Assembly (NCBI RefSeq): GCF_022376445.1 | Contig: NW_025955500.1 | Coordinates: 1-23,850 of the forward strand | Reading direction: 5' to 3' | From: Fomitopsis serialis | Taxonomy: Eukaryota; Basidiomycota; Agaricomycetes; Polyporales; Fomitopsidaceae | DNA: 23,850 nucleotides | In this document: in pieces, positions 9,607 to 19,638 of the stretch | Position numbering within the stretch: position 1 is the stretch's first letter | Layout: each line of letters starts with the position of its first letter | Notes under the pieces: model-generated | Told to the model about the DNA's origin: nothing | The model's input: only the letters and a program-made list of their open reading frames with translations | The model's database searches: none | Position numbers and translations under genes: made by a program

Positions 9607-10036
9607 ATGTCCGACACCGGCCGCCAGAGCTTGACCGACAAAGTTGGTGCTGCTGTCAAGGTTCGTACTCCCTCTTGACTGCCGTGGACTGGGCTCTCGC
9701 TGACGGCGGTACCGCTCGCAGCCCGACTCTGAGAAGTCGACCACCGAGCACTTGGGCGACAAGTTCAAGGGCAACGCCGACTCTGCCGCCTCGACGGCGC
9801 AGCCCGAGGTTAGTCTCATCTGACTTACCTGCCCGTGCGCTGTTTCTGAATTTACCGCGCTGCAGAGCCAGAAGTCGTACGGCCAGCAGATTGGCGACAC
9901 GTTCTCTAGCAACTCCAACCAGAACGAGGTATGTCGGTGCGCGTGTTAACAATACCCGGTCCTGAGCTAATCGCTGTTGCTGTAGCCTTCGATGACCCAA
10001 AAGGCGAAGAACGCCATGGGTCTCGGCAACAACTGA
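9607..10036 (+). CDS. Hsp9/Hsp12-family small stress protein
   Basis: Four exons of 54, 87, 63 and 51 nt (9607-9660, 9722-9808, 9866-9928, 9986-10036) encode 84 residues. The three introns are 61, 57 and 57 nt and all fall between codons. The protein begins MSDTGRQSLTDKVGAAVKP and contains GDKFKGNADSAAS, then GQQIGDTFSSNSNQ and ends KAKNAMGLGNN. This matches the Hsp9/Hsp12 (WH11) family, small unstructured proteins that fold into amphipathic helices on membranes and accumulate under heat, osmotic or stationary-phase stress. The length and the start context agree with the family. The upstream TATA box and a stress-type CCCCT element fit inducible expression. No signal peptide is present. Confidence 0.93.
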
Positions 10037-10390
10037 GCGCCGCGTCTGACGTTTGCCTGGCGATTATGTATCAATAGTTGTTCGGAGGACCTCGGAGGCC
10101 TAGTGTCATGTTGTAACGATATTCGGTATCATACACGAGATTAGTATCTTGGAATCCAATACGCTGTATTCAGTTGACGTGACATTAATACCATACACGA
10201 TACCGGAACATTGCTGCACGATGGATGCGCATATACCGATCCGGATGGGCACACAGCCAACGCTGAGACCAAACGTGAATGGAATGTTGATAACCCTCGC
10301 GATAGTACGCCTCCGCGAGCCAGGAAAGTAGTAAGGGTTCGAAGTCTGTGTGATGATCATACTGTGTGATTCTTCCGACTAATTGTCACG
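10037..10390. other. Intergenic, no gene recognised
   Basis: This holds the 3' ends of two convergent genes: the Hsp12-type gene (plus) and the putative small secreted protein (minus). An 84-codon frame on the minus strand at 10106-10360 uses many AT-ending codons and has no recognisable feature, so it is not called. Confidence 0.5.
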
Positions 10391-10588
10391 TCAGAAGAAG
10401 CTGAAGGGCATCGAAGCAATCGCGCTGAACATTTGTGGCACGGCTGGAGGGGGCTCTACGTGAGTAACCGCCTCATGGGATGAGCAGCATCGTGAGGGAC
10501 GTACATATCGAGTGAGAGGCCGTGTGGCGAGGCCGGGTGTTACAATGCTCGCGAGGACGACGACACAAGCGATGCCGGAGAAACGCAT
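10391..10588 (-). CDS. Putative small secreted protein
   Basis: A 65-codon frame begins with a good signal peptide (MRFSGIACVVVLASIV, cleavage likely near GLA). It is preceded by an A-rich leader (CAACAACACC) that makes a good start context. The remainder is short and proline-rich and ends MPFSFF. A GTACGT donor inside the frame (after residue 28) with CTCCAG downstream would give an alternative cysteine-containing tail ending at another stop, so the C-terminus is uncertain. No family was recognised. A minus-strand TATATAAG at 10845-10838 could be its TATA box, though it is about 250 bp upstream. Confidence 0.38.
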   Translation of the reverse strand: MRFSGIACVVVLASIVTPGLATRPLTRYVRPSRCCSSHEAVTHVEPPPAVPQMFSAIASMPFSFF

Positions 10589-11507
10589 GGTGTTGTTGTA
10601 CTTGACGATGAGGCGGTCAGTGGGGCATAGAGCGGGACATAGAACGCGTCGAGTGAGCGAATGATCAAAATAGAGAAGGGTAAGGCTAGCCGTAACACGT
10701 TTCTACTCGATGAGCAGCAGTCACATAAGCTTGCGGAAGAGTGACTGGCCGGCACCCGTATTTGTCGGTAAGCTCTGAAGTTGAAGTCAAAGATAAAGGC
10801 GAAATTGAGTTGGAGGGAAGCGGGCGACGCGTCGCGACTTATATACGTACCAACTGTAGCTGGCGAGACACAACGTCACCGTTTTGAACAAGCGGAAGCA
10901 CATGAACGAATCGCCGAGTGTGAGGATGCACAGAACATTGGTATAGTGTCTCTGTAGGTTCCCAGCAGGTACGCAGACGAAACCCGTCCCTAGCAGCTCA
11001 GTATTGGGGGCGTCATCAGGTCTCACTACGGGACAACTCACGCAGAGTACCAGATGATACGCAGCAATCTCAAAGTTCACTGCGCCTCTGCATCCCCGGA
11101 CACTTACTAAGAACTGGTGCGAAATACCGGTCAGACAATTGCGCCAGTCAAGTGATGCCACTGATGTACTCACCCACTGTCTAGTCTCACATCTGAATTG
11201 ATCCCATGAGCTCACCAATGGCTATGGCATAGCATGGGGCGCCGGTGAACCCTCCGCGACTCAACGTGTCCTCCTCCTTCGTGATCCAGGCATATGGAAG
11301 GCTGCCAACGGGGCGAGTCGCTGCAGTATTGCAGATGCAGGCAGCATGTCAGACCGTTGTATATCAATGAGCCCACAGCGGTGCATTGCGGGTAGTGACA
11401 ATGACACAAGAAACAGGGTATACATACTGAGACAGAATAAAGATACAACAGCCATCGGCGACTACAACATACCGTCCATGTAGGCATCGTGAGATTACAG
11501 GCGTTTG
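10589..11507. other. Intergenic, possibly decayed minus-strand coding
   Basis: Minus-strand fragments such as YTLFLVSLSLPAM (about 11.42 kb) and VNFEIAAYHLVLC (about 11.05 kb) are hydrophobic. Several GTRNGT donor-like and YAG acceptor-like sites lie between them. No chain gives a continuous convincing protein, so no gene is called. The 3' UTR of the Afi1 gene must occupy the upper end. Confidence 0.4.
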
Positions 11508-14482
11508 TTATTGCGCCCCCAAGCTCGTGTCGCTCCGGTTCGACGGCGCCCGCGTCATGTAAGATGTCAGGGGTATCGTGAGCGCATTTTGGTCTTGGAG
11601 CGCGCGTGCTTCACGCGCATGGGCCTGCCGTACGTATGCGTATCGCTGGAACGGATTGAGCGCTTGCAGGAACTGTACACCGATCTGTTTTTGCACGATG
11701 TGCAACGAAGGATGCGCATGCACTGCTTAGTGGCGTTGGAGCCGAATGGACGACAGCCACTCACTGGATATAAGCGCAGCTCGTTGAAGATATCGATCGT
11801 CAGGTCGCGGACAATCTCGGACTGGTGGAACAGCCCAAAGGAGAGGGGTAGGAGGCCATTGATATGTGGCGGCATGTATGCCAACAACTGGACACGGGAG
11901 TCGACGATGAAGTTCTCATCAGCTTCCTGCCCTACACCAATACATTGGATCTGACTTACCTGAGTGACCTGGTCGTAGGTCTGCACATTCGCAGCAATCG
12001 TACGCATGATCAGCTCGGCTTCTCCATCAGACATCTTCCTAGCGTGCCGTAACCGCCAGAGCTGGTGTACAATGTCGAAGCCCTGAATCGGGTCGGTGGC
12101 GAGCATCTGACGGAAATCCTAAGCACAGAACGGGTACGATCAGTCTCGCTACATAAGGAGACAGGGTACCACTCACGATTTGGTACAAGGTGTAACTCTC
12201 TGTCCTCCGCCATGCATCGATCCTCGCTGTGTTCAACGCAATCTCCCGAGAACATGTAGCCTCATCCAGGAAGCTGGTCCCTGCGCCTAGCCTCCTCCCG
12301 TCAGGTCGCTCAGAGTAGGACGCTGAGGGCCATCCTATCATAGTTGACCCCATCGTGTCTTCTTCATACCGCGCCGCGAGTCGTATGAAGCGCATCAAAT
12401 ACTCGGTAAACCGTGCACGCACATGCGCCTCGCCGTAGTGAGCCGCAATAGCAGCGAGGATCTGCACGAGCACGACAACTCCAATCAGCATATGTAATGC
12501 AATGGCTTGGGCAAGATACGCACATCCTCGATGAAGAAATTGTCAGGGTTGTTGTCTGCTTTCCCTGCTACGAACTCAGAACGCGGGGCTGCGCCCGCAT
12601 CCTTGCTCGTCCTCACGCTGTCTTCATCTATGCTGGGCCCGCCCTCTGCACGGATGGTCCCGGTGCGCATGAGTAGCTGACTCTGCGTGTTGGCAGGGGC
12701 AGCAGGGTGATTGATGTGGATGTCGCGCGACACGACCATACGACCGGTGCTGACGTCGCAGAGGAGGTCCCAGTTGCCAGAAGCCTCGAATATAGGGTTC
12801 GTCACGCCAGCGATATAACCCCCTTCTCTGTTCAAGCTTGTCAAAGGAATTGAAACCGGAATATGAGGAAGAGACGCACATGCACTCCCATTCTTCCCTG
12901 TTCGTCAGATTTGCGTACGGAAAGGCGCGTTTAATGAAGCCATGGAGGACGATCCCGCAGCCGCTCCCCAGAGCACATGCGGAGAGAACGTAAGAGGCCA
13001 CCTGCCCTGCGGGTCGATGGTGTCCAAGGAAAATGATCCTCTTCGCTGTGATGAGTGCGTTGAAGAGAACGATGATAGGTGCTGTTGAGGGACCGGATGA
13101 ATGGAGATGTGAGTGAAGCGGTCCAGTAAGAGAGGCAGACGGGGAAGAGAAGGTTTGCACGAGTTGAATGAGGGAGTACTGCAATCAAAGCATTCAGTGA
13201 TAGGGCAACGAACATATTGAGAGCATACGAACGTCTCCGACCTCCTCCGGGAAAGTGGAGAGGGGAACCTTGACCGGGAGACGGTGGTCGTTGAACTCGA
13301 CCGTTGCCGGGAAAAAGTGCGAGTCTTTCAGCAGGCTCATGGCAACGCCTGCCGCAGGCGGGACGGGCGGCAAGTCTTCCCTGCGACCATGCGAGGAAGA
13401 CGATGCATCCGTGGACGACCTACCACGATACGTCACACCGTTCTGCAGACCGCCTGCCGCGCCAGCCACGACCTGATCCAATCCGCTCTCGTTCCCGACC
13501 CACACAGCGCTTCCGTCCAGTGAGAACGATGCATCTGTGGGCGAGTACTTCTTGCCGTCTCCCCTACGTACTTCGTTCTCGTCCCGCACTCGCCCTTGCA
13601 ATCCATCTTCAAGACTGTTTTGACTTCCGGTCGAAGCGCTTGCTTTGTGCCCTTGGCCCGCACGCGCACCGAGCGCGAACGGTTGCGCAGTGACAGGCTC
13701 GCGATCACCGAGGGCTTCCTGGATGAAGTCGTCGAACTTCTCGAGGAAGACGTCCTTACGCTCGGACGTGCGCATGATCAGCTTCTCGTATCGGCTGAGT
13801 GAGGGGGCCATAGATATGTCCATGCTGTTGACGGCGTCGAATAGTCGCGCGAGACAGTCTTGTGAAGGGTTAGAGAAGTAGTCGTCCAGAGCCATCAGGA
13901 GAACGGGCTGCAGACGCGATGGTCGGTCAGTACTTAGTGAGTACTTCGGGCAAAAGAGGAAGCAATGTGTACGCGCCTTGAATATCTGGATAAATGGATG
14001 GCGCGTGCATATCGCCATGGCCTTCACGATTGCACCTCTAAGAGTACGTATTGGAGATGCTTCTAGAGCAAGGGACGCACACGCACCTTCGTACAGTCTT
14101 ATCCAACTTCGTCCGTACGAGGTTCAGGACATATAGCAACTCCGGCTGCCCATCATTCGCGTTCTCGCCTTCCACATCCGGGTCGCCATTACGCGCAGGC
14201 TCGAGCGCGAGCACGGGTGCGATTGTGTTGAAGTGCGTCTGGTTGAGGAAGAAGATCGTCCAGTCCTCTGGCTGCCTCTCGGCGCCGTCTGGCAGCATCA
14301 AGTTTGCGAGGAGACTAGCCACAAGCGTTACGACGTCGGCCACATGCGATCTCACACTTGAACACCACTCACCCCTCATCCGTCCCGAGTGGTTGAGGGA
14401 ACTGGTACGTCAATTGTGCTCCTCGGTCAATATCGAAGTCGGCGAGAAGAACGAAGGAGCAGTGATGAGCATCTCCAGCCAT
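11508..14482 (-). CDS. AFI1: Afi1-type polarity/trafficking protein (Afi1 N + SPA domain)
   Basis: Nine exons are predicted: 14482-14373, 14314-14087, 14037-13977, 13907-13233, 13178-12880, 12827-12524, 12461-12177, 12118-11765 and 11684-11508, giving 830 residues. The N-terminus (HCSFVLLADFDIDRGAQLTY, then LLANLMLPDGAE and EDWTIFFLNQT) is the Afi1 Arf3-docking domain. Residues about 195-310 are low-complexity. FPEEVGD-YSLIQLVQTFSS starts the SPA (stabilisation of polarity axis) part, with APIIVLFNALITAKRIIFLG and GYIAGVTNPIFE following. The end carries FLQALNPFQRYAYVRQ. In yeast Afi1 binds GTP-Arf3 at the plasma membrane and helps place the polarity axis; the Aspergillus relative is MesA. 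Intron 3 (13976-13908) looks GC-AG. It is 69 nt and has no in-frame stop, so retention is possible. A GTAAGT inside exon 8 (11959) could remove 33 or 45 nt in frame; I left it unspliced. Confidence 0.92.
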
Positions 14483-15150
14483 CGAAGGAACAGTCATTCA
14501 AATCCCAGATCACCAATAGTGGACCCTGCCACGAAGTAAGTAGTCCTGGAAAGTTGGGAAGCCCGACTTGGTCACTGGGCTGAGATGGCGTAAAGAGGCC
14601 TCAGCAGACAGAGCAGCAGTGTTTCATGCAGTGACGAGACTGAAGCATGCAGAACGTTCAGGCCGAGTGCGGGGGCTCTAAGTAGGTCTGTACAACTTGA
14701 AGATCGCGCTCATGGCATGGTAGCTATTTTAGCGCCCATATGCTAAGATCGCATCGCGATCCCGGTGTGGTTGAGTAGCCACATGGACCAGGCAGACATA
14801 GCTAAGCGTGCATTCAGCAATAACCATTCATAGCGCATAGCAGCTTGCAGGGTATACCGACGGTGGATTGAATGTGTATAATATCATGCGACAGAAACAG
14901 GCAATAGAAAAATAGTGCAATGACTGTAGTGATTAATGGGTGGGTGGGTGCAGTGTGCAGGCAGTCCGAGGAGCGAGCGAAAGTCCGAGCGAGCATTCCA
15001 AGAGGGGTCAGGGCAGTAGCACACGCCGCGGCGCGAGCCTGCTGGCGTATGGTCAGATTATTAGAACAGGCGGGCTGCCCGGACAGATAGCGATAATGAC
15101 ACACATCCACAGTCCATTCGGCTACTTACAGACCGCGCACGCAGCCATCG
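14483..15150. other. Intergenic, no gene recognised
   Basis: This is the promoter region of the Afi1 gene plus the 3' region of the phosphatase gene, both on the minus strand. It contains a perfect 6-bp palindrome (GATCGC/GCGATC around 14747-14761) and a GGGTGGGTGGG stretch at 14938-14948. Neither is enough to call a functional element. Confidence 0.5.
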
Positions 15151-17074
15151 CTATAGACCACCGTCCAGCACGCCTCGCACGTCGTCCACCTGCCCGAGGT
15201 CCGCCAAGAAGGGGCACAGATCCGTCAGCTCGGTGTCGTGTGGGTCGTTGAACCATGATGAGACTGGTACAGCGTTGTTGGGGTGGAAGATGTATGACGC
15301 AGGAGAGTTGTCGATGATGATTGTATCTGCGATTGGGCGACCGAGCTGTGATAGATCCTGCACAGAACAGTTGTGAACGAACAGCGGTGCAAGAATAACC
15401 CACCCAACAAACCTTCACGTAGTTCCCGCGGTGGTTGTAGCAGCTCTCCCGGAACAGGCGGTGCGTCACAACACGATGGATGTCCAATTTGTCGAGAACG
15501 GGGTCGGCGTACTGTAAGGAACCTTAATTTCGGCCCCAATTTGTGCATATGTGCATCAAGACGTCACGAACCTTGCTCAGACTCGCAGTGAACACGACAA
15601 CTTCGTAGATCTCGCCCATCTTCTTGAGGAAGTTATCCACACCCGGACGCTTGATGACGTACACGTTGTGCCAGTGATACTCAATCTCGACAGGCACGAC
15701 ATAGTCTGCCTGCTGTATCGACTACACGCTGTGTCAGGACGTGCGAACGTCGGACGACTCAACGCGTGACACACCTTGAAACTACTGTGGACCAATGTCT
15801 CGTCCAGATCCAAAACAAGACATTTGCGTCCTTGATGTTTCGGAAGTATCGGGGGCAGCAACGGTCTTGGGACTCCGTCCTACATCGAAGGGAAACCAGT
15901 CAGCCCGGACAAATGGCATGTAAGAGAACCTGAGAACGCACAGGACCTATTGGGATGCCAGCGCCCCCATTCATTATTAGCCGCTCCTCCTCATCCTCGA
16001 TATCATCCAGAGGTCCCTGGTCCTCCAAATCTTCGTCCTCCGTAAAGCTTGTCGAGCCATCGCTCTCAGTGCCAGACTCTCGCCCCTGCGAATGGACATG
16101 ATCATGCGGGGTCTCTTCCCCAGTCGACCCTGGCGGCTGCACGGCGCCCGAAGTCATCCCTTCCGTCTCCTCGGGCGGCAACAGGGACTTCGTCGGCGTG
16201 GGCGGAAAGATCACCTCCGGGTCCGCCTCCTGGTCTGTCTGCGTAGGTATTGTGAGCGGATTCAGTGTCGGGGTCGATTCCTGCGGACTGAACACGTCGG
16301 GCTGGGGTGGGTGCACCGGTTGCTCGGGGGCAACACCCGCCGTCGGTTCTCCCGTGGACAGCGGCGGGGGCGGTAGCTCCTCAGCCTCCTTAGCCGCCTG
16401 CTTCTCCTTGAGTGCGGCGGTGCTGGTGGTTGCTTTTGGCTGCTGCGCGGGAGGGTACAGCTCGTCCTGGAGGCGCCGCTGGGACGGGCCGACGCAGGGC
16501 ACGAGGACGTGGAAGATCTTGACGAACAGCGACTGCCTCGCCCGCTTCGTCTTCGAGTGCGGAGAGCCGGGCTGTTCTGCGGTGGTGGACATCGTGTGCG
16601 TACCGTCAGACGCAGACTTGGCGTCCTTGCGTCGGAGGGAGTGCGTGCGTGTGTTGAGCGTGGTGTCCAAGGAGCCCTTATCCTTCTCCGGGTCCTTAGG
16701 TCCGTCGGCAGCATCCGTACCCGAGCGGCTCGTGGTCGGCTGAGAAGACTGAGAGGGCGTCGGTGCGTGCGGTGGTGCCAGCATGGCGGAGGCCTGGCCG
16801 GAGCCGGTTGCACCTTCGGTGGTCGGGTGTTCCGCTGCGCCTCCAGCGGCGCCGTTGGCGGTCGCAGGGGTGATCCTCTCTTGCTGGTTTTGGTCATGAA
16901 GGTGGGTCGTAACGGTATTTTGGGGCGACGTCTCCTCTGCAAGCTGCGAACTGGCTGGCTCTCCCTCCAGCTGCTTTCCCTTAGCGCCCTGCGAACGCAT
17001 CAGTACTCGGGGCACGACGAAATGAGACCACGCACTGTAGAACCTGGATCGTCCGTTGAAAGAGGCGTTGCCAT
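15151..17074 (-). CDS. PSR1: Psr1/SCP-type CTD-family phosphatase
   Basis: Six exons are predicted: 17074-17036, 16988-15942, 15879-15775, 15721-15572, 15511-15413 and 15357-15151, giving 548 residues. All five introns (47, 62, 53, 60 and 55 nt) fall between codons. The first 360 residues are a low-complexity, Ser/Thr/Pro/Glu-rich region. It contains a conserved hydrophobic patch near residues 166-183 ([18 protein letters not shown]) whose cysteine could be lipidated. The catalytic NIF/FCP1 homology domain follows: [16 protein letters not shown] (DxDxT aspartates at 386 and 388), [33 protein letters not shown] and [16 protein letters not shown]. These HAD-fold enzymes remove phosphate from Ser/Thr via an aspartyl-phosphate. 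Yeast Psr1/Psr2 act at the plasma membrane in sodium and general stress responses. The start exon gives [13 protein letters not shown] and a canonical intron; an in-frame alternative ATG lies at 17000. Confidence 0.94.
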
Positions 17075-18392
17075 CAGAAGGAGCGCAGAGGGCAGTTGGG
17101 TATTAGAGAGGGAGAGCGGAGGAGAACAGCGTCGAGCCGTCTTGGGTCGGCGCGTTGCATCGTGTTTGCGTGAGAACGACAGCCACCTTATATGGGCACA
17201 CGCGCGCTCGATACTCTAATTCGGCACACCAGACACCTCCATTTCACAATTCCGCTGACAGGCACCTGCAGGACGCATGTGTGGCCCATGGGATCATCCC
17301 CGGACACAGGACCACTGACCGCAGGCGAAGGCGAACACAAGAACTACAAGCAACGAACAGTCTACAGTACGTAGGCAAGCCGACGGCCTGGCCAAGCCAC
17401 CCCAGTCACCCGTGAGCATCACAGCAGTGCAGACTGCGCGAAGTCGAAGTGATGCTATCCCAGATGTTGGTTCCAAAGGAGAATAGCACAAGGACCACAT
17501 TCAGAGGACCATGCCATCGCGATCACGTCCACGGTCAGAGAGATATTCTGTGATCCATGCCAAACAAGGTAGCAACCCCAGCGTGTCTTCTGCAAGGACT
17601 GTGGTGCGTCGCTGCTATACATCACCAAGATCGTGTGCAATACCACACGGGCGCGAAGCTTCCGTGCCTCGAGGGATAGAATGAGCAGTTGGGCGCAAGT
17701 TCTTGGGAATAAGTTGTCTTTCGGGGCCGTGCAAGCTTGCGGAGATGGTTTATTTAATGCGTATGGGGCTGAATGGAGACGAATGTTTATGAGTAGGCGA
17801 CCGGACAAGGTTTACAATGCGTCCGTTCGTGGGTAAGTAGATAACGGAGCATTCCATCCGACCTGAGCTCGAGATTAACTCAGACGCAAGCACTTAGCAG
17901 GCGTAGATCCAACCGTGACCAGAGACGAACACGAACCAGGTGAGAGACTCCCGCCTGAAGATGCCTTGTATATCACTGAAGCAACGATCTTCTCATGACA
18001 GTGCAGTTCGCAGCGAGAATGGACGACAGAGTATAGCACCCAAATCGAATGATCGACATTGACAAGCTGACTATGATTTCAATCGTAGTGCGCCGGCACG
18101 ACAGGGAACGCACAGATGTGAACCAGGTGGTGAACTTGGAGAGCAGAACAGAGAGGCCTCTAGATCCAAGTTGGTCCGACCGGACAATAGAGAAGAGCTC
18201 TGGCGCGTGAAGAGCACAGGGCAAGTGAGAGCAGAGAGAAAGCGGCTGAGTCAGCGACCGAAAGCTGAGGAGGCGGCAGGGCTCGGCAGACGGCGATTGC
18301 CGGGAGTGCGGGTGCGGGGAATGAATCTCCGCCACGCGAGGATTCTTACTAATACACGCCCGCCATCTGAAAGCCTACAGTGCAGATTGCCC
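17075..18392. other. Long divergent intergenic region
   Basis: This 1.3-kb region separates the phosphatase gene (minus) from the bZIP gene (plus). A 67-codon plus-strand frame at 17633-17836 shows nothing recognisable. Near its right end, TTACTAAT (18346-18353) followed by CCTACAG (18374-18380) looks like an intron branch point and acceptor just upstream of the bZIP start. This suggests a 5'-UTR intron or a missed first exon further upstream. GTGAGA at about 18226 is one possible donor. Confidence 0.5.
17186..17195 (-). promoter_or_regulatory. CArG box / TATA-like element of the phosphatase gene
   Basis: CCTTATATGG matches the MADS-box (Mcm1/SRF) consensus CC(A/T)6GG exactly and is almost palindromic. 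On the minus strand it also reads ATATAAGG, a TATA-like element, 112 bp upstream of the phosphatase ATG. The sequence alone cannot tell which role, if either, applies. Confidence 0.45.
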
Positions 18393-19377
18393 ATGTTGGG
18401 ACACGCCCCATATCACCCTCAGCAGCCCCCGCCGCCCTCAGCAGCAGCCGCGCCTGCCCCCGCCCCGCCCCCCAATGCCAACCCATCCGAACACAATGCC
18501 ATCCACCACCAGCACCCGCCCCCGGGCCAGCCCCAGCCACCAGGTACCTTTCAGACTCTCCGGCTGCGCGACGACCCTCCCGCCGTGACCCAGCCCGCCC
18601 CATCGCGAGGCAGGAAGCGCAAGACCCCGCCAAACGCAAACCAGGACGCGCAGCCCGCGAAGACAGCCCCTCCTCCCCCCGTTCCCATCCATCCGCACCC
18701 TGGACCACCCCCTCCAGGCATGCCCCCGCACCTTCCTCCCCCGCACGCCCTCATGCCTCCTCATCCGCACCATCTCGGTGCCCCGCCGCCCCTCCCGCAC
18801 GGCTACCAGTACCCCCACACCCCGGGGACTACACGCCGGGAGGCATGCCGCCTCCGGGTCCGCCAGGTGCCCCGCCGCCCGACGAGCAACAGCAGCCACC
18901 ATCGCCAACTCAGGGCGGATCAGCTGGGCGCCCGCTCAGCCAGAGCAAACGCGCAGAGCAGAACCGGAAGGCGCAGCGCGCATTTAGGGAGCGGAGAGAC
19001 CAGTGCGTATTCCCCTTTGTCTTCATCTCACCGTTCGTCCTGACATCGCCCCTAGGCATGTGAAGGCGCTCGAGTCGCGGTCGCAGCTCCTCGACGCCGC
19101 GCTTGCATCTGCGGACGAGGCGAATCGGCGCTGGGAGGAGTGCCGCGCGCTCGTGGACAGCTTGCGTATCGAGATCAACACCCTCCGAGGCCACATAAGT
19201 GCACTACAGGAGGAGAACGGCAAGCTGCGCTCGGCGCTCGGACCAAACGCCCCCGAGGCTGCAGGTGTCGCGCCGTCCGTGACCGTATCCGCATCTGCTC
19301 ACGAGCAGTCGGCGGGAGAGAACAGACCAAACGGCGAACATCAGGGTGGTGCGGCGCGGGAAGGCGGGAAAGACTGA
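18393..19377 (+). CDS. Yap/Pap1-type bZIP transcription factor, apparent frameshift
   Basis: The coding sequence starts at ATG 18393 and runs in one frame to about 18827, then continues one base out of frame to 19002. A 53-nt intron (19003-19055, GTGCGT...CCCTAG) follows, and the last exon is 19056-19377. That totals about 311 residues if the frame is restored. The first part is proline/histidine-rich with a possible nuclear signal (RGRKRKTPP). The second part reads DYTPGGMPPPGPPGAPPP, then the basic region SQSKRAEQNRKAQRAFRERR with the Yap signature NRKAQRAFR, and a leucine zipper beginning HVKALESRSQLLDAAL. The frame changes inside a CCCGGGG run (18821-18827), equivalent to losing one base. 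Both halves are clearly coding, so this is either a sequencing error in a G run or a recent mutation. Such factors bind TTAC/TGAC half-sites and often control oxidative or metal stress genes. The 5' end may lack an upstream exon. Confidence 0.83.
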
Positions 19378-19638
19378 TGATCACGAATCCAACGCGTTTC
19401 CTTCGACTGGGCTGTAGGTCGTATCCTAGTAGACACGTTCTCTTGTACGAGCTTTTTATAATAACTAAATTTCGACATCGAATGTCCCATGTCGTGTGCC
19501 ATTCGTGCGGAATTCTAGGAGTCCAAGTACATTGCAGCGACTTAGATGAATACAGGGGTAATACGGGCGCTCAGAGGCGTCTAGCGCCGAGGGACGCTCT
19601 CGCTGTGTCTTCTACTTACTCGGACAGACCATCCAGCC

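Noticed and set aside
10330..10350. tRNA B-box-like GGTTCGAAGTC
   Set aside because: No matching A box or acceptor stem at the expected distance on either side.
10106..10360. 84-codon minus-strand frame
   Set aside because: Codon use is AT-rich and unlike neighbouring genes, and no signal, domain or promoter is seen. It lies where two convergent 3' ends meet.
11487..11502. GCCTGTAATCTCA on the minus strand, resembling an Alu element
   Set aside because: Only 13 bases match and the genome is fungal; chance similarity.
14747..14761. Palindrome GATCGC-ATC-GCGATC
   Set aside because: A six-base stem of this kind is expected by chance in a window of this size and nothing nearby depends on it.
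14938..14951. Possible G-quadruplex GGGTGGGTGGG
   Set aside because: Only three GGG runs lie close together; a fourth is missing.
17633..17836. 67-codon plus-strand frame
   Set aside because: No domain, no splice signals, and comparable frames are open on the other strand.
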